DNA of 23,507 bases, from positions 1-23,507 of the forward strand of contig CAYVAT010000042.1 in assembly GCA_964449165.1 (NCBI GenBank), read 5' to 3'. Shown piece after piece: positions 6,580 to 12,770 of this stretch. The notes beneath the pieces were generated by a model. That model saw only the letters and a list, made by a program, of their open reading frames with translations, had not been told where the DNA came from and searched no databases. The position numbers and the translations under genes are program-made. The stretch comes from CAYSCW01 sp964449165 (GTDB lineage Bacteria > Acidobacteriota > Aminicenantia > Aminicenantales > Aminicenantaceae). Within the stretch, counting starts at the first letter, position 1. Every line of letters begins with the position of its first letter.

Positions 6580-7707
6580 ATGATGAATAAAGTCAATATC
6601 TCGCAGGTTGACGCTTTATTTTCAAACGGACGTTATCCTATAGAATTTCTCCTCTATTATAAATCAGGATTCGATACCAAGAAAATCAGAGGTACACTGA
6701 AAAGGCTGTCTTCGGTCTTTTGGCCTATATTCGGGGAATATAAGGATGGAATTATATCTTTCGAGAAGTATGTCGAGGAAGAGTGCTATGATGAACAAGT
6801 CGTCAGCCAAGAGTTTGACATCCCCGAGACCGAAAAAGAAAGATATGAGGCATATTCTCGCTACAGCCTTCCAGATGTAAAAAGATTATTTTTTTTAAAA
6901 ATAATTCAATTCACAAATGGTATGATTTTGGTTCCAAAAATGAATCATCTGGCTGGGGATGGATATAGCTATTTTTACTTCTTGTCGGTACTTGTTAAGC
7001 TGTCACGACAAACTTTGCTTCCATGTAAATTGCCTTTTATGAAACTACTTTTTAAGCCTCATCATCGCAGAACGATACTGAAGGACTTTTCTTTCAAGGG
7101 AGTCGAATTGGAATCCTTGCAGCAAAACGACAAATTCACCGTAGAATCTGATGTAATTCTCCGAAAAAATGTACGCTCAATAATCAAAGAAGTTTCTCAT
7201 TCTAAAGATTATCGGATTTCTACGAATGATGTTTTGTCTGCTCTTGCTGTTAAAAAGCTTGTTGGAGCACAACGTGAATTTTCAGGAGAATATGTTGAGC
7301 TTACAATACCAATCGATGTTCGAAGACACATTAAAGAGTATGGCCTGAGATTTTTCGGCAATGGAATTATGCTGCATACGATGAGGCTTAAAAAGGATGA
7401 TGTTGCAAATTTGCATACAAAGGAAATTGCTCTTCAAATTAGAAATTCTATGCCTTCCGTGTCAAGACAGTCATACATAAACTATTTAACTCAGTTGGAA
7501 GACATTATATCTGAAAGGAAATTGGAAAAGTTCAGACCGTTTGATCCAAGATATGGCTGCCTGGTAACGAATATTTCAAGACTGTCTGTACATAGATTAA
7601 ATTTTGGGACCTGCGGTCCCGAATTGATTTTTCCAATAACAATAGAGAAAAATTCAACAACAATACTAGCGAAGGAAGAAAATTTCATTTTAAGATTTGC
7701 TTATTGA
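6580..7707 (+). CDS. BAHD-type (HXXXD) acyltransferase-like protein
   Basis: This is a 375-residue, soluble protein. The catalytic HXXXDG motif is H123-LAG-D127-G128 in MNHLAGDGYS. Further features match the transferase family best known from plant BAHD enzymes: STNDVLSALAVKK (214-226) like the mid-domain 'T-x-x-D-x-L-x-A' helix, IPIDVRRH (243-250) with the D-x-R element, FFGNG (258-262) like the 'YFGN' element, and LNFGTCGP (340-347) in the place of the structural DFGWG motif. These enzymes move an acyl group from acyl-CoA or a carrier to an alcohol or amine; donor and acceptor are unknown. At 375 residues it is shorter than plant members (~430-460). Translation may start at either of two tandem ATGs (6580, 6583) after GAGG. 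It is not in an operon, and the low GC resembles its surroundings. Confidence 0.7.
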   Translation: MMNKVNISQVDALFSNGRYPIEFLLYYKSGFDTKKIRGTLKRLSSVFWPIFGEYKDGIISFEKYVEEECYDEQVVSQEFDIPETEKERYEAYSRYSLPDVKRLFFLKIIQFTNGMILVPKMNHLAGDGYSYFYFLSVLVKLSRQTLLPCKLPFMKLLFKPHHRRTILKDFSFKGVELESLQQNDKFTVESDVILRKNVRSIIKEVSHSKDYRISTNDVLSALAVKKLVGAQREFSGEYVELTIPIDVRRHIKEYGLRFFGNGIMLHTMRLKKDDVANLHTKEIALQIRNSMPSVSRQSYINYLTQLEDIISERKLEKFRPFDPRYGCLVTNISRLSVHRLNFGTCGPELIFPITIEKNSTTILAKEENFILRFAY

Positions 7708-7720
7708 GAGGCTGTATTAC

Positions 7721-7745
7721 AGAAATCTATAAAAATTTCTTTTTT
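7721..7745 (+). terminator. Weak Rho-independent terminator after the acyltransferase gene
   Basis: AGAAAT (7721-7726) pairs with ATTTCT (7735-7740) across an 8-base loop and is followed by T5. The stem is AT-rich and short, so confidence is modest, but it sits 14 bases after the stop codon. Confidence 0.35.
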
Positions 7746-7824
7746 CTTATTTATTGTTTGGAGTTACTCATGAATTGAGCAAAATAAAAATGCTCGATAT
7801 AGAAATAGTATTGGCCTTTCTCTT

Positions 7825-8127
7825 TTACTTCTGAAAATTAACTCCTGTAAGAAATCCTTTGTCAGTTTTCCTCTGCCAGACAACTTTAGCCAGTGCCTCT
7901 ATAAGTCTGGAATCTTCGCCGGGTTGTTCGAACTTTAATTCAAGAATCGTTCCTGTAGGAAGCGCCCTGTTTAACACCAGGCATATCCCGCCTTCACTGA
8001 TGTTCTGCGTTTTACCCCTGTCTCCTGAAGGCATCATAATTTTGTAGTTCACATCAGTAAAAAGTGCTCTTCGCGAGTGTTTTCGTCGGTCCTGCTCGCT
8101 CTTTTTTTTGCGAATCGGGTCTTTCAT
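7825..8127 (-). CDS. PilZ-domain protein
   Basis: This 100-residue protein is essentially one PilZ domain. RRKHSRR at 14-20 gives the RxxxR element (R15-R19) and NISEGGI at 42-48 gives the (D/N)xSxxG element; together these bind cyclic di-GMP in the family. The strands that follow (GTILELKFE, EALAKVVWQRK, GFLTGVNF) complete the barrel. With no partner domain it would act as a stand-alone c-di-GMP adaptor, though some PilZ proteins do not bind the nucleotide. The AAGGGGGG before the ATG is a G-rich ribosome site. Neighbours give no clue to its target. Confidence 0.88.
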   Translation of the reverse strand: MKDPIRKKKSEQDRRKHSRRALFTDVNYKIMMPSGDRGKTQNISEGGICLVLNRALPTGTILELKFEQPGEDSRLIEALAKVVWQRKTDKGFLTGVNFQK

Positions 8128-8266
8128 TATACCCCCCTTAGTAGTATTTCATGATAATAACAGTCATTATAAGAAAATTCATCTCTATCTTCAACAAAAA
8201 ATTAATAGTAATCATTAGAGCAAATGCATAAACTGATGCTGTGCGTGGACCGGCCTGAGGATTATT

Positions 8267-8584
8267 TTATTCTTTTTTCTTTTCTTTTTCTTTGGCGATT
8301 CTGTATTCCGAAGCTTTTCTTGCCTCAAAGTAGACCTTAGACAAGAGACGGAGTGCATCTTCTTTCTTTATTTCTTTTTTCTGCATTTTTTTTATGATAT
8401 CAATGACTTCTTCAGAAGTTATCCCGGGCTTGTATTCTGGAAATTGTTTAGGTACTGTAGCCAGGATTGATGAACAGAGCTCAGCCCTAATTCCCTCAGA
8501 AAAACTTAAACCGTACTTGTCGACATAATATTTGATATGGTCCTCTAACCAATCGGGAAGAAGAACTTGGTATCTTTTGAGCAT
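8267..8584 (-). CDS. Small protein with N-terminal ribbon-helix-helix-like segment
   Basis: This is a 105-residue protein. KRYQVLLPDWLEDHIKYYV (residues 3-21) followed by GLSFSEGIRAELCSSIL resembles the strand-helix-turn-helix of MetJ/Arc/CopG regulators, where the first strand contacts DNA and the S-x-x-E-x-I-R helix supports the dimer. The rest is a helical, strongly Lys/Glu-rich tail ending KEKEKKKE. AGGAGG lies 5-6 bases before the ATG. No toxin gene adjoins it, so an antitoxin role is not supported. An 8-bp inverted repeat about 50 bases upstream of the start could be its operator. Confidence 0.55.
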   Translation of the reverse strand: MLKRYQVLLPDWLEDHIKYYVDKYGLSFSEGIRAELCSSILATVPKQFPEYKPGITSEEVIDIIKKMQKKEIKKEDALRLLSKVYFEARKASEYRIAKEKEKKKE

Positions 8585-8635
8585 CTATACCTCCTATTCA
8601 GGTGAATAAAATATTACATTGGGCCAAAAAAAGCC

Positions 8636-8654
8636 ATCTTTTGCCTCAAAAGAT
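8636..8654. promoter_or_regulatory. Inverted repeat between the RHH and TerB genes
   Basis: ATCTTTTG-CCT-CAAAAGAT is a perfect 8-bp inverted repeat with a 3-base centre, in the 291-base divergent intergenic region. It could be an operator for the adjacent RHH-like protein or a small hairpin. Confidence 0.4.
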
Positions 8655-8797
8655 ATTCTTTATCTGCATGAGAATGTAATATAATTACTAGTATATATAC
8701 TATCTTATGGGGAAAAACGAAAAAAATCAAGAAGAATAAATAGTCTTTCCATCTCTGTGATAAGGAAGAAGGAAATGCTGGCAGCTAACAAGAAACC

Positions 8798-8826
8798 TTG
8801 ACTGAACAGAGGCACCTTATTATCAT
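8798..8826 (+). promoter_or_regulatory. Sigma70-type promoter of the TerB-like gene
   Basis: TTGACT (8798-8803), a 17-base spacer and TATCAT (8821-8826) closely match consensus. The predicted start near 8833 gives a leader of about 43 bases with AAAGGAG before the ATG at 8876. Confidence 0.6.
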
Positions 8827-8875
8827 AACTTGAGGAATAACACCTGAAAAAAGCCTTAAGGCTAAAGGAGAAAGC

Positions 8876-9343
8876 ATGGCTCTGTTCAACCTGAAAAAGA
8901 CACTGGAGAAAAAAGACACACCTGATACAACTCCTCAATTACTGGATGAGCAGGAGCAGATTCAGATAGCAACCTGTGTTATCCTTCTGGAAATAGCCAA
9001 GTCAGACGATAAATTCAGCAGCATCGAAAAGACGACAATAGAAGCTATCTTAAAGAAAGAGTTTCGAATATCGAAGGAAACCATCGAGGAGCTGATGGAG
9101 ATTGCAAGAACAAAGAGAGAGGAAAGTATAGATCTCTGGGAATTCACCCACCTGATCAATGAGAATTATTCCAAAAAAGAGAAGAAAAAAATCGTGGAGG
9201 CGGCATGGAAGGTGATCTATGCCGACGATAAGCTTGACAGCTACGAGGACAACCTCGTTCACAAATTGGCCCGCTTACTCAACCTAGACCACAGCGATTT
9301 GATAGAAGCCAAGCTAAAAATCAAATACGGAGATCAGGACTGA
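8876..9343 (+). CDS. TerB-like (tellurite-resistance/DjlA-type helical) protein
   Basis: This is a 155-residue, all-helical protein. Residues 27-150 fit the TerB fold. The repeated acidic pattern appears as IAKSDDKFSSIEKTTIEAIL in the first half and VIYADDKLDSYEDNLVHKLA in the second, the two metal-binding-type E/D-x-D-x-x-x-x-x-E loops joined by a helical hairpin. TerB domains occur in tellurite-resistance operons and in many stress-linked proteins. No ter genes are nearby, so tellurite resistance is not implied. The start has AAAGGAG about 6 bases upstream. It converges with the ATP-grasp gene, leaving only 21 bases between stops. Confidence 0.78.
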   Translation: MALFNLKKTLEKKDTPDTTPQLLDEQEQIQIATCVILLEIAKSDDKFSSIEKTTIEAILKKEFRISKETIEELMEIARTKREESIDLWEFTHLINENYSKKEKKKIVEAAWKVIYADDKLDSYEDNLVHKLARLLNLDHSDLIEAKLKIKYGDQD

Positions 9344-9364
9344 GCCTGCGGAATCTCTTCCAGC

Positions 9365-10336
9365 CTACAGGCCATATCTCTCTATGGCTACTTCCAGGAT
9401 TCGTTGGGCCAGATATTCAGTCCCCTCGCCCATCATATTAGCCATCTTATGGAGAGAGCTGAATTTCGGAAATATGCCGGGCATAGTATTCAACTCAAGA
9501 ATCCAGGGGACTCCTTTCTTATCCAGCCTTATATCCACCCGTGCAAAATCCGTGCATCCTATTGACCGGTAAGCTCTCATGGCTACTCTTTTCAAGGCCG
9601 TCTCTTCTTCCAAGCTTAATTTCGGTACGGATACGTTATCATGCCAGTGCCCGGTTCGCTTTTTCATCTTTTCTGTAAAGATACGGGGTTTCCCTGGTCT
9701 CGTTTCGAAGTGTTTTTCCAGGATGGGCAGAATTTGAAGTTCTTTGTTACCGATAATCCCAACTGTCATCTCTTTGCCAGGGATGTACTTAGTGATCACG
9801 GCTTCTTTGTCTGTTGCAAGAGCTGCGTCTATGGCTTCACGAAGCCCTTCTTCCGATGTGACGAAAGATTCCTCTGATATCCCTTCGCTTGCACCCAGGG
9901 AACAAGGCTTTACAAGAACAGGGAATTCCACATGACGAGAAAGCCTCTTTTTCCTGCGACTAACCATGGCAAAAGGTGGGATGGGCAACTTATCGTATCT
10001 GAGAACCTTAGCAGTTAATCCCTTATGCATGGCCAAGGAGTGGCAGAGGGCACTGCACCCTGTGTAGGGCATGTCCATTTTCTCCAACAGAGCTGGCACG
10101 TAAGCTTGTGTTCTGCCAGGTATGGAGAACCAGTTGAACACAATATCAGGTTTAGCCCTCTTCAATTTGGCAAACAAGTCTCCTCTTCCGTCGACTCTGG
10201 ACACCATGTGTCCCATGCGCTTGAATAATCTGCATACTCTGGTAAGAGTAGGATAGACAACTTTACGGGGAGAACCGTATATCTTACCTTCGATCGCACG
10301 CAAACGTTTGGGATGAAAAATTATCGCAATCTTCAT
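9365..10336 (-). CDS. Divergent ATP-grasp ligase, D-Ala-D-Ala ligase-like
   Basis: This is a 323-residue protein. The order of ATP-grasp elements is that of Ddl: CSALCHSLAMHKGLTAKVL (94-112) entering the central domain, VKPCSLGASEG (142-152) the glycine-rich ATP loop, GKEMTVGIIG (187-196), FARVDIRLD (264-272) and ELNTMPG (281-287), whose E281 and N283 are the Mg-binding pair. The N-terminal GGxSxE(H)xVS motif that grips the first D-Ala in true Ddl is missing; the protein instead begins MKIAIIFHPKRLRA. It probably joins a carboxylate to an amine, but the substrates are open: dipeptide or natural-product ligase is as likely as peptidoglycan. It is downstream of the epimerase gene, 49 bases away on the same strand. 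Confidence 0.78.
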   Translation of the reverse strand: MKIAIIFHPKRLRAIEGKIYGSPRKVVYPTLTRVCRLFKRMGHMVSRVDGRGDLFAKLKRAKPDIVFNWFSIPGRTQAYVPALLEKMDMPYTGCSALCHSLAMHKGLTAKVLRYDKLPIPPFAMVSRRKKRLSRHVEFPVLVKPCSLGASEGISEESFVTSEEGLREAIDAALATDKEAVITKYIPGKEMTVGIIGNKELQILPILEKHFETRPGKPRIFTEKMKKRTGHWHDNVSVPKLSLEEETALKRVAMRAYRSIGCTDFARVDIRLDKKGVPWILELNTMPGIFPKFSSLHKMANMMGEGTEYLAQRILEVAIERYGL

Positions 10337-10385
10337 GATAAATTATTTACCTCCATGATTTCCTGGCATCAATCATTCTTTATAA

Positions 10386-11252
10386 TCAAGCCTGCTCTGG
10401 ATGCCCTGTAGTCAAGATTTGGTTAAAGCTCCTTAGCGGCCGGAAACTCAGTATGCGCTTGGCTCTTCTGCAATTGACCAAGCTCTCCTTTCTGGAGAGG
10501 GGCTTTTTAGCCTGAGTTCTGGGAAAATAAGTGGCCAGAAGACGGGGAACATCCGGATTTACCAGGCATACATCATCAGCTGCTATATGGAAGACCTCAA
10601 AACCCTGTATATCAGACTTCAAGGCGCGCATGATGGTACCTATTGCATCCTCTACATGTACCCAGGCCCATAGAGATTTATGCCTTAGAGAGGGATCTTG
10701 GGCATCGTGTAAGTATTTCGATTCATCTCCTGGGCAAAGAATGTTAGAAAAGCGCAGCGCAATAATGGTTATGCCATATCCTTCCGCATAACAACGGCAC
10801 ATCTCTTCTCCCAACATTTTGCTGACTCCGTATGGATCCTGAGGTTTTAGAGGATGATTTTCATCTACAGGTAAATATTCAGGGGCTAAATCAGTCTTGC
10901 TCTGTGCTATACCAAGCACGGCATCGCTGCTGGAGAACACTACCTTCTTCACTCCTTGAGAATTAGCTGCTTCCAATATACAGAAGGTACCCAAAGCATT
11001 GGTCTCCATGATTTTTACTGGCAAGTAATTGTAGCAGGACCGAAGAGCAGCCAGATGGATCACTGCGTCTGCACCTTTAAAGGCCTCTCTCAATTTAGCC
11101 ACATCTATGATTTCGCCCCGGATCCACGACAGCTTAAACTTATCTTGCTCAGGGCTTTGCTTGTCGTAAAGCACAACCTCATGATCAACAGCAAGAATTG
11201 GAACAAGGTAGCGGGCCAGCTTTCCACTGCCACCTGTAACGACTAACTTCAA
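10386..11252 (-). CDS. NAD-dependent epimerase/dehydratase (extended SDR)
   Basis: This is a 288-residue protein. Residues 3-14 (LVVTGGSGKLAR) form the Rossmann G-x-x-G-x-x-A nucleotide loop, with D30 at the end of strand two favouring NAD. HLAAL (66-70) is the SDR strand-four motif, SSSD (107-110) supplies the catalytic Ser, and Y141-GVS-K145 is the active-site pair. LRFSNI and the HIAAD segment continue the extended-SDR plan. The substrate is probably a nucleotide sugar, but this subgroup also includes uronate dehydrogenase-like enzymes. The best start is TTG at 11252 with AGGAG upstream; an in-frame TTG at 11291 would add a non-homologous 13-residue lead. It sits upstream of the ATP-grasp gene as an apparent operon. 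Confidence 0.85.
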   Translation of the reverse strand: MKLVVTGGSGKLARYLVPILAVDHEVVLYDKQSPEQDKFKLSWIRGEIIDVAKLREAFKGADAVIHLAALRSCYNYLPVKIMETNALGTFCILEAANSQGVKKVVFSSSDAVLGIAQSKTDLAPEYLPVDENHPLKPQDPYGVSKMLGEEMCRCYAEGYGITIIALRFSNILCPGDESKYLHDAQDPSLRHKSLWAWVHVEDAIGTIMRALKSDIQGFEVFHIAADDVCLVNPDVPRLLATYFPRTQAKKPLSRKESLVNCRRAKRILSFRPLRSFNQILTTGHPEQA

Positions 11253-11309
11253 TCCTTTCTCTCCTCTTGAGTATGCAAACCTGCAAGACAAGCTCCTTCG
11301 TTGGTTCTT

Positions 11310-11401
11310 CTATGCTCTCCTGGCGATCTTTTCTCTCCTCTCCGCATTAATGTCGTACAGATTCCTGGATTGGACGAAATCGCTTCGAAGGAGGTAATCT
11401 C
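11310..11401 (-). CDS. C-terminus of a gene interrupted by the assembly gap (partial)
   Basis: From the gap edge the minus-strand frame reads DYLLRSDFVQSRNLYDINAE then RREKIARRA and stops at 11312-11310. This resembles a genuine protein tail, and it lies 57 bases upstream of the epimerase start on the same strand, so it is probably the first or a middle gene of that operon. The N-terminal part is missing in the gap, and I cannot name the family from 29 residues. Confidence 0.45.
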
Positions 11402-11501
11402 NNNNNNNNNNNNNNNNNNNNNNNNNNNNNNNNNNNNNNNNNNNNNNNNNNNNNNNNNNNNNNNNNNNNNNNNNNNNNNNNNNNNNNNNNNNNNNNNNNN
11501 N
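11402..11501. other. Assembly gap (100 N)
   Basis: Exactly 100 N are present, the conventional filler for a scaffold join of unknown size. Anything between the epimerase operon and the next gene may be missing, so neighbourhood inferences across it are unsafe. Confidence 0.99.
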
Positions 11502-11620
11502 GGGGAAATCCATCAGTCTGTGAAGAGGCGGGAAGAATGAAAGGACATTTTACATTTCCCCCGAAATATTTTTTATCTGAAAGTGGAGATATTTCTATTC
11601 ATAGATTGGGAGATTTTATT

Positions 11621-12319
11621 TTATCTATGTCTCCCGCAACGGCCCCACCACCGTCTCCACCATCTTTTTATCTTATTCGTGAAATTGCCGAAATTATGGT
11701 TGCTTGGCGAAGTGCAGACAATCTCCATAGTTTCATCAGGATTCGAAGTCAATATGCCAAAGGAAATTCCTGGGCTTGCTGCATTGATCGATGCTATACC
11801 TTTAAATTCAGCCAAAGCCGCTTCCTCTTCTGTTAAAATTTCAGTCTGCTCTGGAAGGTCGAGTTCAGTCTTGGGAATCACCCATTCTTGCTTGGAATTC
11901 TTCTCTGCCCTTGCAGGAAGTCCCTGTTCAGATTGAGCAATATCTTCATGCGGCTTCACAGAAATGGAAAGCTTTGCTGTTTCGTTCTCCTCTATTTTCA
12001 CACCGATCAAGTCATCCAGTACGAAGTCTCCCTGGGCTGTTAGCACACCAAAAATGTAGATGCCGTTTTCGATACCTGCCACTTTGAACAATCCGTTGTT
12101 GTCAGTTCTGCAGCTTTCATAGACCGCATCGTTAGTGACATTCAGGAATTTCACGATTGCCCCATCCAAAGGAGTCGTGCCATCCTTGTCGTAAACAAAT
12201 CCGATGATGTTCCCTTTGCCGACATTCTCGCATCTGAGAAAGACAGGGGAAAAAATAAGAAGAAAAGCTGTAAACAGTGAGAAGGATAGGTAACGTGACT
12301 TATTACTCTTTAATTTCAT
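11621..12319 (-). CDS. Exported carboxypeptidase-regulatory-like protein with Trp/Arg-rich tail
   Basis: This is a 232-residue protein. The N-terminal hydrophobic segment (residues 10-28) is a signal peptide or anchor. Residues 36-120 form a transthyretin-like/CarboxypepD_reg beta-sandwich: GFVYDKDGTTPLDGAIVKF, TDNNGLFKVAGIENGIYIFGV and ETAKLSISVKP follow the family's G-x-V-x-D-x-x-G...P-L-x-G-A-x-V...T-D-x-x-G-x-F order. Residues 121-215 are low-complexity and acidic. The C-terminus is KIKRWWRRWWGRCGRHR, highly cationic and aromatic, encoded by a TGG/CGG-rich stretch. AAGGAGG precedes the ATG at 12319. The tail could be a membrane-contact or sorting element, or the product of a frameshift in low-complexity DNA. 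Its function is unknown. Confidence 0.72.
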   Translation of the reverse strand: MKLKSNKSRYLSFSLFTAFLLIFSPVFLRCENVGKGNIIGFVYDKDGTTPLDGAIVKFLNVTNDAVYESCRTDNNGLFKVAGIENGIYIFGVLTAQGDFVLDDLIGVKIEENETAKLSISVKPHEDIAQSEQGLPARAEKNSKQEWVIPKTELDLPEQTEILTEEEAALAEFKGIASINAASPGISFGILTSNPDETMEIVCTSPSNHNFGNFTNKIKRWWRRWWGRCGRHR

Positions 12320-12348
12320 TCTCCCGCCTCCTTTCTAGCATATATAAA

Positions 12349-12375
12349 TTATAACTCCACTATTCATATGTCAAG
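12349..12375 (-). promoter_or_regulatory. Consensus-like promoter of the 11621-12319 gene
   Basis: On the minus strand TTGACA (12375-12370) is followed after 15 bases by TATAAT (12354-12349); an overlapping TAATTT gives a 17-base spacer. Both hexamers are perfect, though the 15-base spacing is short. Confidence 0.5.
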
Positions 12376-12421
12376 AAAAAACAACATTTTCTGATGAAAT
12401 AATAAAATTTTTCTTCGATTG

Positions 12422-12436
12422 TGACAATAATTGTCA
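12422..12436. promoter_or_regulatory. TGACAAT-A-ATTGTCA inverted repeat, candidate operator
   Basis: This is a perfect 7-bp inverted repeat around one base. The half-site ATTGTCAA recurs at 12461-12468, and TTTGCCAAAT at 12451-12460 is related. It lies in the 451-base divergent region between the exported protein and the REC-TonB gene, so a dimeric regulator could act on either. Confidence 0.4.
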
Positions 12437-12605
12437 ATAATTATTTAGATTTTGCCAAATATTGTCAAATTTGTTCTTTTTAAAATTAAATCTCTAGTTT
12501 CTCTGGTAAAAAAGAGAAAGAAAATTCATCGCTTATTTCACCCCAAAAGGTGATTGATAGCTTAGCAGAGCATCGACTAAATATTAAGAAGCACCTTGCG
12601 GAGAG

Positions 12606-12755
12606 ATGAATAAAACAAGAGAGAAGAAGTGCATTTTCTCGAATTTTTCGGGGATCAAACATTCTCCACTTTTCCGCTGGAAGAATAGGTACATGGGATT
12701 ACAGCCAGCATTGGAAAAAAATCCTGTTTCTCAGTGGTTAAAGAAAATCGCGTGA
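12606..12755 (+). CDS. Possible 49-residue leader ORF
   Basis: ATG 12606 opens a 49-codon frame ending at TGA 12753-12755. The stop abuts the GAGGAGA ribosome site of the REC-TonB gene, an arrangement that would allow translational coupling. The product is basic (many Lys/Arg, two Trp) with no signal peptide. Its own ribosome site (GGAG) sits too close to the ATG. It may be chance, a leader peptide or a relic. The rest of 12320-12770 holds the promoter, the operator-like repeat and a small TCACC/GGTGA hairpin near 12538-12553. Confidence 0.25.
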   Translation: MNKTREKKCIFSNFSGIKHSPLFRWKNRYMGLQPALEKNPVSQWLKKIA

Positions 12756-12770
12756 GGAGACTCTCTTGAA

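Noticed and set aside
8267..8584. Toxin-antitoxin module
   Set aside because: The RHH-like protein has no toxin-sized partner on either side, so it is not called an antitoxin.
9344..9372. Bidirectional terminator between the TerB and ATP-grasp genes
   Set aside because: GCCTG and CAGGC are complementary but the second half is inside the ATP-grasp coding sequence and there is no T-run.
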